The notes: generated by a model from the letters alone, not told the origin. Counted from the stretch's first letter, positions 52,473-61,367 are shown. The stretch is 64,000 nt of DNA from Flavobacteriaceae bacterium (GCA_014075215.1 CP046177.1:310001-374000); one strand, 5' to 3'. Program-made: numbers and translations.

Positions 52473-53462
52473 TTAAGCGAATAATTTTTCAAGTCTAAAG
52501 AGGAAAAATTGTGTATCTCTTACGCCTCTTTGATTGGCTCTAAAGAGTTTTATTTTTGAATTAAAAGACTCTGCATTTGCATTTGTATTCCTATTGTCAA
52601 AAAAGTTTAAGATGGTATTAAAATGATGTTTAATACTGTTCATTGCTGTATTGAAATTTTTAAATTCCAATTTTTCTGTATCCTCAAACCAATGTTCAAA
52701 TCGTTGTTTGGCTTTTACTTTACATTTTTCTTGATAAATGCTTCTAAATTCTAAAGTGTGTTTATAGGCTTGTTGGATGTTTGGATAAAGATTACATAAT
52801 AATTCTGCTCTTTGTTTTTGATTAGGTGTCCAATCGTTTGTCTTTTTAGCTAAAATATATCTACTTCTAGCCAAAAGTTGCTTTTTTGTATCACCATTAG
52901 ATAGCACTATGGGTTTGTGTTTCTTCCTTGCTTTTTTAGCAGCTTCAATCGCTTTGTTTTCATCTTCTATTGCTTTCCACCGATGCTGTACTCTAACATG
53001 CTGTAAAGCTTCTGTTACCAGTTTTACCACATGAAATCTATCGGTAACAATTTTAGCATTTGGAAAACAAATCTTAGCTGTTAAATTCATATTATTTGCC
53101 ATATCTAAAGTTACTTCTTTGACTTGTTTGCGTTGTTCTAAGGGTATTCTTTCAATAGCAGTAATAATATCATCACTTTTAATTCCTTTTACACAAGCCA
53201 CTAAAGTTCCTTGTTTACTTCGTGCGTTCTTGTTGGTCAAATAGGTATAAAGTTCACCTTTAGATAGACTTACTTCATCAAGACTTAAATACTCTCCTAT
53301 ATTCTTCGGATAAATAAGATAATCTTCACAATGGGGCTTTTGATTCCAACTATCAAACCCACTTATCTGTTTCTTATAATGGCGTTGTAAAGTTCGTGGG
53401 TAAATACCGTAATAACTCGCTATATTACTGATCGTATCTTCTCGGGCCTCTACCTGTAGCTT
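52473..53462 (-). CDS. ISAon1-type transposase catalytic region (ORF B), copy 3
   Basis: The product is identical in amino acids to ORF B of copy 2 (DDE residues in LSLDEVSL, EVTLDMAN and NANAESFN), with a silent difference or so against copy 1. The frame is open upstream to the T6A4 run and has no good start codon of its own. Together with ORF A, it would be active if the frame shift is made. Copies 2 and 3 are equal in this respect. Confidence 0.75.
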   Translation of the reverse strand, partial: KLQVEAREDTISNIASYYGIYPRTLQRHYKKQISGFDSWNQKPHCEDYLIYPKNIGEYLSLDEVSLSKGELYTYLTNKNARSKQGTLVACVKGIKSDDIITAIERIPLEQRKQVKEVTLDMANNMNLTAKICFPNAKIVTDRFHVVKLVTEALQHVRVQHRWKAIEDENKAIEAAKKARKKHKPIVLSNGDTKKQLLARSRYILAKKTNDWTPNQKQRAELLCNLYPNIQQAYKHTLEFRSIYQEKCKVKAKQRFEHWFEDTEKLEFKNFNTAMNSIKHHFNTILNFFDNRNTNANAESFNSKIKLFRANQRGVRDTQFFLFRLEKLFA

Positions 53463-53811
53463 TTAAAAAATCAGAAAGTTCTGACGTTAATTTAGAACCT
53501 TCTGCAATGAATGAATAATCATTTTTAATCGCTCCCTTTTTAGTCTTCTTATCTCGCCATCGTCTTGTTTTTATATGTAGATAAACTGCTTTACCGCGTA
53601 TGGGAAAATCTTGAATCTGTTTACTGCTAATAAAACCTTTGGACTCATAATTACCCTTTGAGTAACCCTCTGGTAGAATATTCTTCTCTTCTAAATAAAT
53701 GTGAAAAGCATCCTTTTTAACTGAAATATCTCCTAATTCTTCAAAAAATACAATATCAAAATGAAGTAATAAATCTTGAGGGAGGATAGATGCTAATAAT
53801 TCTAAATGCAT
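53425..53811 (-). CDS. ISAon1-type transposase N-terminal region (ORF A), copy 3
   Basis: The 128-residue product is identical to ORF A of copies 1 and 2, with the same T6A4 run ahead of the change of frame. It is complete. Confidence 0.75.
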   Translation of the reverse strand: MHLELLASILPQDLLLHFDIVFFEELGDISVKKDAFHIYLEEKNILPEGYSKGNYESKGFISSKQIQDFPIRGKAVYLHIKTRRWRDKKTKKGAIKNDYSFIAEGSKLTSELSDFLKATGRGPRRYDQ

Positions 53812-53864
53812 CGTCTTTTTTTATGCATCTAAAATAATCAATCCCCATAAATTGTCGTTGACCC

Positions 53865-54031
53865 ATTTTTACTATTACTTTTTGCGCTTAAAAATTGGCG
53901 ATTTTCTATACTAAAGCAACAAGCTAAACGCTTCTCTTAATTTCTTATGTCTGCTACAAATCCAAAAAGTTTAAATGAGTTCAATATAAAGATTTGATTT
54001 TATGAATGATTTAAGGGTATTTAAAACAAAG
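53865..54031. other. Intergenic stretch after ISAon1-type copy 3
   Basis: No gene is seen. A single MITE family 1 end (AAATCCAAAAAGTTTAAATG then AGTTC) lies at about 53967-53991, without its partner end. The rest is AT-rich and nothing else is recognised. Confidence 0.5.
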
Positions 54032-54077
54032 CTCATCCCGGGTTTTTATTTTTAACCGAATGAAAAGCCAGGATGAG
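54032..54077. terminator. Hairpin between IS copy 3 and ribF
   Basis: CTCATCC (54032-54038) pairs with GGATGAG (54071-54077), and the arms continue with GGGTTTTT/AAAAGCC. No clear gene precedes it on either strand, so it may be the left-over terminator of a lost gene, or a small structured RNA. Confidence 0.4.
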
Positions 54078-54252
54078 TTTACAGGAAAACGGTTTAATGA
54101 CTATTATACTGAGTTAAATAAATAGGCTTTAAACTTCCTTACCTGATTCATCCGTGAATTTATAATCAACAGCATAGACAAACTTAAAGGGGATTACTGA
54201 TTATTTTTTAATTTAAGTTTCCTACAGGTAATTCATTTCTAAAACAGTATTG

Positions 54253-54260
54253 TACCTTTG
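54253..54260 (+). promoter_or_regulatory. Promoter -7 box for ribF
   Basis: TACCTTTG fits TAnnTTTG and lies 24 bases upstream of the ribF start codon. I do not see a clear -33 TTG at the right distance. Confidence 0.5.
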
Positions 54261-54283
54261 TCATATAAAATTTTGATAGCACG

Positions 54284-55216
54284 TTGAACATCATTCATTC
54301 TGTTTCCTCTTTTCGTTCTTCAAACAGTACTATGGTTACGATTGGTACTTTTGACGGAGTACATATCGGCCATCAAAAAATACTGGAGCGCTTGATTTCC
54401 GATGCAAAAAAGCAAAAAAAAGAATCGGTGCTGTTAACTTTTTTTCCGCACCCGAGAATGGTGCTGCAAAAAAACCCCCATATAGAACTGATCAACACCA
54501 TTGATGAAAAAATAACACTGTTAGAAAAAACAGGGTTGGATTATTTAATCATTCATCCTTTCAATAAAGATTTTTCCAGATTAACAGCATTAGACTTTGT
54601 CAGAAATATTTTAGTAAATCAATTAAAAACAGCTAAACTGGTTATCGGTTACGATCATCATTTTGGAAAAAACAGAGAAGGAAATATTGATCAGCTGAGA
54701 GAATATAATGTTTTATATGATTTCGGAATAGAGGAAATTCCTGCCCAGGATATCAACGATGTTTCTATTAGTTCTACTAAAATCAGAAATGCGCTGCATG
54801 AAGGTAACATAGAAACGGCCAATCGATTTTTAGGATACCGTTTTATGATTAGTGGAAATGTGGTGAATGGAAAACAACTCGGTGGTAAAATGGGTTTTCC
54901 CACAGCTAATATTCATGTTAAAGAGCCCTGTAAATTGATTCCAAAAGCAGGTGTTTATATTGTTAGGTCGACTATCAACGGCAAGGTAGTTAATGGAATG
55001 ATGAATATCGGGTATAGGCCTACCGTAGGGGGAAAACACCGAACCATTGAAGTTCATTTTTTTGATTTTGATCAGGATTTATATCGTCGGGAACTGACCA
55101 TTGAATTCATTCATTTTCTAAGAGCGGAGCAAAAATTTGAATCGATAGATGAGCTAATGATGCAGCTTAAAAAAGACAAAATGGCTTCCTTAGATTATTT
55201 GGAAAACAATCTGTGA
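54284..55216 (+). CDS. ribF: Bifunctional riboflavin kinase / FAD synthetase
   Basis: The 310-residue protein has both domains. The N-terminal adenylyltransferase shows TIGTFDGVHIGHQKILERLI (nucleotide-binding HxGH) and VIGYDHHFGKNREGN, with SSTKIRNALHEG. The C-terminal kinase begins near 185 with VVNGKQLGGKMGFPTANIHV, then PKAGVYIVRSTINGKVVNG. The enzyme phosphorylates riboflavin and adenylates FMN. The start codon is TTG at 54284; no ATG is nearer to the conserved start. A TACCTTTG promoter box is 24 bp upstream. Confidence 0.95.
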   Translation: MNIIHSVSSFRSSNSTMVTIGTFDGVHIGHQKILERLISDAKKQKKESVLLTFFPHPRMVLQKNPHIELINTIDEKITLLEKTGLDYLIIHPFNKDFSRLTALDFVRNILVNQLKTAKLVIGYDHHFGKNREGNIDQLREYNVLYDFGIEEIPAQDINDVSISSTKIRNALHEGNIETANRFLGYRFMISGNVVNGKQLGGKMGFPTANIHVKEPCKLIPKAGVYIVRSTINGKVVNGMMNIGYRPTVGGKHRTIEVHFFDFDQDLYRRELTIEFIHFLRAEQKFESIDELMMQLKKDKMASLDYLENNL

Positions 55217-55273
55217 TTTCAAATTGTTCATTTCTTTTAGTTCGTATATCTTTACGAGCATAAATTTTGAAGC

Positions 55274-56548
55274 ATGTTACAGGTTCCATTCATTAGAAAT
55301 AACAAGCAAAAAATACTAGACGGACTGACTAAAAGAAATTTTCAAAGCAGCCGGAAACTAATAGAAGATGTACTATCTTTAGATAAAAAAAGAAGAGCTA
55401 CTCAAGTTTCTTTAGATGCCGTATTGGCCGAATCTAATAAGCTATCTAAAGAAATTGGTGTTTTGTTTAAAAAAGGTGAGGCCCAAAAAGCAAACTTAGT
55501 CAAAGAAAAAACGAGTCAACTAAAAGAACAGTCCAAAGCTTTGTCTGAAGAATTAAATGCTATTGCAAAGGAGCTTCGAGAAATTCTTTTTCAAATTCCA
55601 AATGTTCCTCATGCTTCTGTTCCTGTTGGCAACTCCGAAGAACATAATGAAGTGGTTTTTGAAGAAGGAGACATTCCGAAACTGTCGAAAAATGCACTCC
55701 CTCACTGGGAATTAGCCAAGAAATATGACATCATAGATTTTGAACTTGGAACAAAGATATCAGGCGCAGGGTTTCCCGTTTATAAAGGAAAAGGAGCACA
55801 GCTGCAACGAGCTTTGATCAGTTATTTTTTAGCTAAAAATACAGCTGCCGGATATACCGAATATCAGGTTCCTCATATGGTAAATGAAGCTTCCGGTTTT
55901 GGAACAGGCCAACTGCCTGACAAAGAAGGACAGATGTATCATATAACCGAAGATGATTTATATTTGATTCCTACGGCGGAAGTTCCTATCACCAATATGT
56001 TTAGAGGAGATCTGTTTTTGGAAAGCGATTTTCCGATCATGTGTACGGGTTACTCTCCTTGTTTTAGGCGCGAAGCCGGTTCTTACGGAGCACATGTAAG
56101 AGGTTTAAACAGGTTACACCAATTTGATAAGGTAGAAATTGTACGTATAGAACATCCTGATGCTTCTTATAAGGCTTTGGACAATATGGTAGCGCATATT
56201 AAAACCATTTTAGGCGAACTAAAACTCCCATATCGAATGCTCCGTTTATGTGGCGGAGATATTGGTTTTACAGCTGCATTAACCTTTGATTTTGAGCTTT
56301 TTTCTACGGCTCAGGATCGATGGCTGGAAATTAGCTCCGTATCTAATTTCGAAACGTTTCAAGCAAACAGGTTAAAATTGAGATTTAAAAATAAAGAAGG
56401 TAAGAGTCAGTTGGCGCACACCTTAAACGGAAGTGCATTGGCTTTGCCAAGGGTACTGGCCGGGATATTAGAAAATTACCAAACGGATGCAGGAATTAAC
56501 ATCCCGGAAGTATTGGTTCCTTATACCGGTTTTCATGTAATTGACTAA
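55274..56548 (+). CDS. serS: Serine--tRNA ligase
   Basis: The 424 residues begin MLQVPFIRNNKQKILDGLTK, followed by the long antiparallel coiled coil of SerRS (about 30-105). The class II core has motif 2 TGYSPCFRREAGSYGAHVRG (Arg residues bind ATP and serine) and the C-terminal motif 3 region TLNGSALALPRVLAGILENY. It charges tRNA-Ser and tRNA-Sec. The gene is intact and meets a small gene on the other strand, with a 4-base overlap at their ends. Confidence 0.97.
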   Translation: MLQVPFIRNNKQKILDGLTKRNFQSSRKLIEDVLSLDKKRRATQVSLDAVLAESNKLSKEIGVLFKKGEAQKANLVKEKTSQLKEQSKALSEELNAIAKELREILFQIPNVPHASVPVGNSEEHNEVVFEEGDIPKLSKNALPHWELAKKYDIIDFELGTKISGAGFPVYKGKGAQLQRALISYFLAKNTAAGYTEYQVPHMVNEASGFGTGQLPDKEGQMYHITEDDLYLIPTAEVPITNMFRGDLFLESDFPIMCTGYSPCFRREAGSYGAHVRGLNRLHQFDKVEIVRIEHPDASYKALDNMVAHIKTILGELKLPYRMLRLCGGDIGFTAALTFDFELFSTAQDRWLEISSVSNFETFQANRLKLRFKNKEGKSQLAHTLNGSALALPRVLAGILENYQTDAGINIPEVLVPYTGFHVID

Positions 56549-56688
56549 TTGGCAATAACAGCAGTCATTAGCCTCTTGTACTTATTCATTTCTAACAGTG
56601 CATTAAAATAAGCACTTATCTGACCGTTTTTCATGAACTTTATCGAGTTCATCTTTGCACTCTCGTATTGTTTGGTTAAATCTTTCAT
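56545..56688 (-). CDS. Small conserved protein, 47 residues
   Basis: The frame from ATG 56688 to TAG 56545 reads MKDLTKQYESAKMNSIKFMK, then NGQISAYFNALLEMNKYKRL and MTAVIAN. I recall very similar 47- to 50-residue proteins in many Flavobacteria, often next to serS. It is amphipathic helical, soluble and of unknown function. It overlaps the serS stop by 4 bases tail to tail. It is too short for standard gene cutoffs but the residue pattern looks selected. Confidence 0.6.
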   Translation of the reverse strand: MKDLTKQYESAKMNSIKFMKNGQISAYFNALLEMNKYKRLMTAVIAN

Positions 56689-56813
56689 TTTTTTATTGAT
56701 TGGTTACTGTACTACTAAAGACAAATTCTATGCCAAAATGTTACATGAAGTCCCCCAAATCCTATTCGGTTTAATATAATTTTAACACTAATCTTGATTA
56801 TCTTTGACTTCTT

Positions 56814-58586
56814 ATGAGGTTTTATTTTTTTATTATTTTTCTGCTTATCAACGGTTTGTGTTATTCGCAAAACGATTTTTATCTGGCTGAAAATTATTTT
56901 AGGGAAAGCGAATATGAAAAAGCAATTCAGATTTATAAAAAACTGGCACAAAAAAATAAGTATAGTCCTGTTTATTTAAAAAGGCTAGTTACCTGCTATC
57001 AGGAAATCGAAAAATTTGATTTGGCCGAAAAAGCATTGCATGAAGAACTGCGCAATAATCCATCATTGTATTACCTGCATGTAGAAATTGGTTACAATTT
57101 AGAACGCCAACAAAAAAAAGAAGCCGCAAAAAAACACTATTCACTGGCCTTGTCAGGGATAGAAAAGAATCCTGTTTTTGGTGAGCTTACCGGACGTTTA
57201 TATCAAGAGAACAACTTGCTCGATCTGGCCATTGAAGCGTACAAAAAAACAATGACATTTAATACTGCTTCTAATTTTAATTTTCAGATTGCACAAATTT
57301 ATGGCGAAAAAGGAGATTTTGAAAAAATGTTCAATTGCTATTTTGATTTAATAGATAGTAAAAAAAGTTATATATCCCTTGCAAAACAGTATATCAGTAA
57401 GTACATATCTGAAAATCCTTTAGATAAAAATAATGTGTTGTTTAAAAGAACCTTATTAAAAAGGTCTGTCAGCAATCCAAAAAATACATGGAATGAGTTA
57501 CTAAGTTGGTTGTTTACAAAGCAAAAGGAATACCGCAAAGCACTCATTCAGGAAAAAGCGCTTTTTAAGAGGAATCCGGATTACTTATCTAATATTAACA
57601 CTTTGGGTACAACAGCCTTTGAGAATAAAGATTATGATGCTGCAAAAGAATGTTTTCAATACATCTTGTCGAATACACAGAATATAGATGAAAAATTATT
57701 CGCCCATTTATATGATTTAAAATCTGCCGTAGCGCTGAATAATAAAAATGCTGAGTTTCTTTTTGATAAGGTTTTAAATACCTATGGACGTACTTCCCTG
57801 ACACTCCCTATCCAGGTAGCGTATGCTGATTATCTCACATTTAAAAAAAATGAACCTGTAAGGGCTCAAAAAATTTTAGAAAAAGCACTTACTTTAAGTA
57901 GCTCAAAATTCGAAAAGGCCAGCATGCAATTGAAGCTTGGTGATGTACTGGTTTTTATGGGGAAGTACAATAAAGCATTAATCTGTTTTTCTCAAATTCA
58001 AACACGATTAAAAAACCACCCGTTAGCTCAGGATGCCAGGTTTAAAGTAGCACAAACTTCTTATTTTAAAGGGGATTTTACATGGGCAATGGCACAATTA
58101 AAAGTTTTAAAAGGATCAACCTCACAGCTTATTGCCAACGATGCGGTTCATTTATTTTTAACCATTTCGGATAACGAACCTAAAGATTCTATTCCAGCAG
58201 GTTTAAAATCGTATGCGAATGCTGATTTACTGGCATTTCAAAATAAAAATACGGAAGCCTTAGCTATGCTTTCGGATATCATAAAAAAGTACAAAGGGCA
58301 ACCCATTGAAGACGATGCGCTATTTAAACAAGCAGCCATTTATACAAAAGAGAGGCAATTTGAGAATGCCATTGCAAACTATCTTAAAATAATTGAGTTG
58401 GACAAACAAGGGGTTTTGGTTGATGATGCCCTTTATGAGCTTGCTGAAGTTTATCATTATAACCTAAACGACCCAAAAAAAGCTTCGGAATACTATCAAA
58501 AAATTATTTTTGATTTTGGCTCAAGCATCTATTTAGTCGATGCCAGAAAGAAATACAGAATGCTTAGGGGAGATATTGTGAATTAA
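56814..58586 (+). CDS. TPR-repeat protein, exported
   Basis: The 590-residue protein has a signal peptide (MRFYFFIIFLLINGLCYSQN). The rest is built of tetratricopeptide repeats, for example YFRESEYEKAIQIYKKLAQK, FDLAEKALHEELRNN and QFENAIANYLKIIELDKQ near the C-terminus. TPR superhelices act as protein-binding scaffolds. Here export suggests a periplasmic or outer-membrane assembly role, but no partner is visible. It is followed by degenerate short repeats, then an IS982, and only then the DUF4286 gene. In relatives I recall these genes as direct neighbours. Confidence 0.88.
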   Translation: MRFYFFIIFLLINGLCYSQNDFYLAENYFRESEYEKAIQIYKKLAQKNKYSPVYLKRLVTCYQEIEKFDLAEKALHEELRNNPSLYYLHVEIGYNLERQQKKEAAKKHYSLALSGIEKNPVFGELTGRLYQENNLLDLAIEAYKKTMTFNTASNFNFQIAQIYGEKGDFEKMFNCYFDLIDSKKSYISLAKQYISKYISENPLDKNNVLFKRTLLKRSVSNPKNTWNELLSWLFTKQKEYRKALIQEKALFKRNPDYLSNINTLGTTAFENKDYDAAKECFQYILSNTQNIDEKLFAHLYDLKSAVALNNKNAEFLFDKVLNTYGRTSLTLPIQVAYADYLTFKKNEPVRAQKILEKALTLSSSKFEKASMQLKLGDVLVFMGKYNKALICFSQIQTRLKNHPLAQDARFKVAQTSYFKGDFTWAMAQLKVLKGSTSQLIANDAVHLFLTISDNEPKDSIPAGLKSYANADLLAFQNKNTEALAMLSDIIKKYKGQPIEDDALFKQAAIYTKERQFENAIANYLKIIELDKQGVLVDDALYELAEVYHYNLNDPKKASEYYQKIIFDFGSSIYLVDARKKYRMLRGDIVN

Positions 58587-58589
58587 TTT

Positions 58590-58690
58590 ACCAATGTACT
58601 AATTTACCAGTTTTTCAATGAACCAATTTACTAGTGTACCAATGTACCGGTTTACTAATTTACCAATGCACTAATGAAACAATGATACGG
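58590..58690. repeat. Degenerate short tandem repeats
   Basis: About nine imperfect units of 10-12 bases resembling TTTACCAATGTACTA fill the stretch. Unit length and sequence vary. They look like the variable, non-coding spacer repeats common in Flavobacteria and do not form a CRISPR. Confidence 0.7.
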
Positions 58691-58699
58691 TATGAATTA

Positions 58700-59678
58700 A
58701 CCCGTTGTGCATTTTAAATAATGCTGATTTTAATGTTGTTGATATTTCTATTAAAGATAAATTTGTTGATGTATTGAATTACAGTTAAAGCAGTTATCTT
58801 AGATATTATTCTTGTTTTAAATCCTTCAAAAGTTTTAGCATAGTTTCTTCGAATCATAAACTGGTCATATAATTGTGAGAACAAAGTTTCTATACGTTTT
58901 CTAGATTTTCTAAAAATATAAGCTTGTTTCTTATACTGATTTTGATTATTTCTCATTGGTGTATTTAATTTAATATCATAGGTTTCAAATAAATTAAGTT
59001 GAACTTCTGCGGATAAATATCCTCTATCACCAATTAAAGTAGCGCTTTTAATCTGCATTTTAACCGCTTTAAGATAATTGATATCATCTACAGATGCTGG
59101 ACTAAAATCGATACTCTGAAAAACACCGCTCACAGAACAAATTGCGTGCAACTTATACCCGTAATAATTAGTACCTTGAGATGCACAATAACCTTTGTCT
59201 GGAAAGGTATGCATTGTTTCTTTGCAGATTTTAGAACGATAACTTCTTGATAATTTGCAAACTTCCAAAGGCATACTGTCAACGATAAAATAATTCTCAA
59301 ATTCATTAAAGTAGGAAGCTAATTTTAATCGAATACTGTCCAAATGATCTAATAATCTACGCCTTCTTTTGTTATAAACACTTCGTTCTATTTTCTGGTA
59401 AATTGCAATTGGGAGTTTCCTAAACAAATCATTCTCGCTATCAATTCCCATAAATTCTACCGTTAAACTTAAACTGATGAGTTCTAAATCACTAAGTTTA
59501 GGTTCACGCCTTTGATAAATTAAAAGTTGTTCTTTTGATATTTTTCTTAATACTTCCAATATTCTTTCGTAATTTGCATTTAAGTTGTTCATTATAAATG
59601 ATTTGTGATTAAATCAATTTACTGATTTTCAGTAAGATGAACAACCTTTTTTGTCCTAAATCATAATGCACAACGGGT
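58700..59678 (-). mobile_element. IS982-family element
   Basis: The element has inverted ends ACCCGTTGTGCATT (58700-58713) and, read inward from 59678, ACCCGTTGTGCATT. A single transposase gene fills it. No clear TSD is seen. The right end lies at the start codon of the DUF4286 gene. Confidence 0.85.
58714..59592 (-). CDS. IS982-family transposase
   Basis: The 292 residues begin MNNLNANYERILEVLRKISK. The DDE domain has YFIVDSMPLEVCKL (Asp), ATLIGDRGYLSAEVQ (Asp) and KSRKRIETLFSQLYDQF (Glu). GYKLHAICSVSGVFQSIDFS is also typical. The gene is complete, so the element may still move. Confidence 0.92.
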   Translation of the reverse strand: MNNLNANYERILEVLRKISKEQLLIYQRREPKLSDLELISLSLTVEFMGIDSENDLFRKLPIAIYQKIERSVYNKRRRRLLDHLDSIRLKLASYFNEFENYFIVDSMPLEVCKLSRSYRSKICKETMHTFPDKGYCASQGTNYYGYKLHAICSVSGVFQSIDFSPASVDDINYLKAVKMQIKSATLIGDRGYLSAEVQLNLFETYDIKLNTPMRNNQNQYKKQAYIFRKSRKRIETLFSQLYDQFMIRRNYAKTFEGFKTRIISKITALTVIQYINKFIFNRNINNIKISII

Positions 59679-59877
59679 GTATATATATAACGTAACCATA
59701 AATATCGATGAAACGATACATCAAGAATGGCTGGTTTGGATAGAAAACCATATCCGGGAAATGCTGGCAACAGGTCGGTTTTTATCTGCAAGGCTAATAC
59801 AGGTATTGGTAGAAGAAGAGACGGGAGGAGTAACGTATTCTATACAATACACTGCTGATAGCAGAAAATCTTTTTAA
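59677..59877 (+). pseudogene. DUF4286 protein, C-terminally truncated
   Basis: The frame reads MYIYNVTINIDETIHQEWLV, then WIENHIREMLATGRFLSARL and VLVEEETGGVTYSIQYTAD, all typical of DUF4286. Intact family members have about 100 residues; here the frame ends after SRKSF, 35 residues short. The start codon is GTG and its first two bases are the last bases of IS982, so the natural ATG was replaced. In relatives I recall, the gene is followed by rsmA, which is absent here. Confidence 0.75.
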
Positions 59878-60035
59878 TGTATGATAGAATTGAATTAGTT
59901 GCTTTTAGAAATCATATCAGACAGAATTTGAGCTTAAGAGGAACAGGGGTTAATGCATTTCAGCTACCGGCTCCAGGGGCTTGGAAACAAGCAAAAACAT
60001 TTGGAAACCCAAATAAAACAACGTGCAGACATTAA
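59877..60035 (+). other. Unrecognised small frame after the DUF4286 stub
   Basis: The 52 codons read MYDRIELVAFRNHIRQNLSL, then RGTGVNAFQLPAPGAWKQAK. It begins one base after the previous stop. It looks like part of a real protein, but I do not recognise it. It is probably a remnant spliced to the DUF4286 stub by deletion. Confidence 0.3.
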
Positions 60036-60079
60036 CGAATAAAACCATATGGTTGATTTTATCTATAAAAATTTCAATC

Positions 60080-60472
60080 ATGAAATATTCAATGTATCTA
60101 TTATTTTTACTGTTGACAAATTGTTCTTCACAGAAAGAAATACAGGAAAATGCATTTCTTTATTACGGTAAAACAGCATGTTTGGGGACATGTCCTGTTT
60201 ATGATTTATATATTTATGATAGCGGAAAAATAATTTATGAAGGCATTAAAAATGTAAAAAGAAAAGGAAAATATGTTTTAAAAATTTCAAAATATAAGAT
60301 TAAAAACGACCTAAAACCCGTCAGAGATTTGCCAAGTACAGTTATAAGCTACAGGGGCAAAAGAATTCGTTCCTCATATTTAGTTAGTCTTTCATTTTTG
60401 GTTGATTTTAAAAGCTCTTACATTTTTTGTTTGAGCTTTTATTTTTATATTATGAGACCTTTGCAGCATTGA
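60080..60472 (+). CDS. DUF6438-like lipoprotein, C-terminus changed by MITE
   Basis: Start at 60080 (MKYSMYLLFLLLTNCSSQKE) gives a lipobox with Cys near residue 15. A longer in-frame start at 60023 is less likely. The core YGKTACLGTCPVYDLYIYDS, then GKIIYEGIKNVKRKGKYV, matches the DUF6438 pattern, with the two Cys of CLGTCP. The end after ISYRGKRIRSS is not convincing, and the last six codons belong to the MITE at 60454. The gene may be truncated. Likely attached to the outer or inner membrane; function unknown. Confidence 0.65.
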   Translation: MKYSMYLLFLLLTNCSSQKEIQENAFLYYGKTACLGTCPVYDLYIYDSGKIIYEGIKNVKRKGKYVLKISKYKIKNDLKPVRDLPSTVISYRGKRIRSSYLVSLSFLVDFKSSYIFCLSFYFYIMRPLQH

Positions 60473-60615
60473 TTTGGCAAAAAAGTTCGACACCCGAAGA
60501 AAATTATGAACCGGAATAACCTGTTGATTTTGAGGGTTTAAAATTTTCGAGAAGGAAGAAATTTGAAGCCAAATCAATTCATATACGGAATATATCACTA
60601 TTTTGCAAAGGTCTC
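60454..60615. repeat. MITE family 2, copy 2 (162 bp)
   Basis: Perfect 12-bp terminal inverted repeats GAGACCTTTGCA and TGCAAAGGTCTC (better kept than in the copy at 46589), with an AT-rich, non-coding interior highly similar to that copy. TAT precedes it and ATT follows it. Confidence 0.75.
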
Positions 60616-60640
60616 ATTATATTTGAAAAACGATAGCCTT

Positions 60641-61039
60641 ATGAATTTTCTTTTAGATTACCTCGTTGAAGTTTTAATCTTATTCTTTTTAATTGTTACT
60701 TTCTCACAATCCGGGATCGATAAAATAATGGATTGGAAAGGGAATTTAAATTTTATAAAAGATCATTTTAAAAACTCTCCCATAAAAAATACTGTTCCTT
60801 TTTTGCTTGGTGTTATTTTGGTTTTAGAAATTGTTGCCAGTGTATTTATGATTTTTGGAATCTATCAAATCATTATAAGTGGAGCTAAGGAAGCTGCTTT
60901 ATACGGAATAGCATTATCCGCTTTGACATTAATTTTTTTGTTAATCGGTCAAAGACTTGCCAAAGATTATCCGGGAGCTATGACTTTGGCGGTCTATTTT
61001 ATCATTACCATTTTAGGGGTATTTTTACTGTCTAACTAA
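60641..61039 (+). CDS. DoxX-like membrane protein
   Basis: Start ATG 60641 (MNFLLDYLVEVLILFFLIVT) is preferred; the longer ORF from 60563 begins in the MITE. The 132 residues have four hydrophobic segments, with KIMDWKGNLNFIKDHFKNSP between the first two and GQRLAKDYPGAMTLAVYFII near the end, as in DoxX-family proteins. Inner-membrane protein; function unknown. The MITE ends 25 bp upstream and thus may contain the promoter. A hairpin terminator follows. Confidence 0.75.
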   Translation: MNFLLDYLVEVLILFFLIVTFSQSGIDKIMDWKGNLNFIKDHFKNSPIKNTVPFLLGVILVLEIVASVFMIFGIYQIIISGAKEAALYGIALSALTLIFLLIGQRLAKDYPGAMTLAVYFIITILGVFLLSN

Positions 61040-61042
61040 AAA

Positions 61043-61085
61043 ATAGGTTTTTATTATTATAAATGGGTTTTTTATAATAAAACCT
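61043..61085 (+). terminator. Hairpin terminator after the DoxX-like gene
   Basis: AGGTTTTTATTAT pairs with ATAATAAAACCT about 16 bases later, followed by T-rich sequence. Confidence 0.55.
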
Positions 61086-61367
61086 TATTGAAGTTTGCTT
61101 TGTAATTTGGTTTTTAAACTCTAAAAAAACCTTAGCAGGGGAATATAAACACCTCTTTCATTTAAAAGTGCCTTAAAACACATTATAATCGATTTGGTTT
61201 AAAATAGCTGTAATAAAACACTCTTTTTACTTCTACCGGGGCGGTATATTAGAAAATCCTTTACAGTTGGAAAAATTTCAAGTTGAAAATTTGTTTGAAA
61301 GGTTCTAAGTAATTTCATATAAGCTTTTACACTTTCCTGCTTTCAAACTTTTCAACTTTAAACACCA
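61086..61367. other. Intergenic stretch with one inverted repeat
   Basis: No gene is seen between 61040 and 61367. AGTTGAAAATTTGTTTGAAA (61281-61300) and TTTCAAACTTTTCAACTT (61341-61358) are near-complementary and may form the terminator for the methyltransferase gene that ends at 61368 on the minus strand. Confidence 0.45.

Larger units (their letters stand above)
52450..53864 (-). mobile_element. ISAon1-type IS, copy 3
   Basis: 1415 bp, GGCTCAAGTAAA at the left and, read inward from the right, GGGTCAACGACA. The flanking octamers AATATAAT and ATTTTTAC do not match, so there is no TSD. It cuts a gene on its left side; the right side is non-coding. Confidence 0.85.

Noticed and set aside
58590..58690. 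Repeats that could suggest a CRISPR
   Set aside because: Units are 10-12 bases, imperfect and adjacent, with no spacers; no cas genes are in the window.
58690..59690. A TSD around IS982
   Set aside because: The flanks TATGAATTA and GTATATATA share only a few bases, which AT-rich sequence gives by chance.
60563..60640. N-terminal extension of the DoxX-like protein
   Set aside because: The extension MKPNQFIYGIYHYFA is MITE sequence and also appears in the other MITE copy; the ATG at 60641 is the plausible start.
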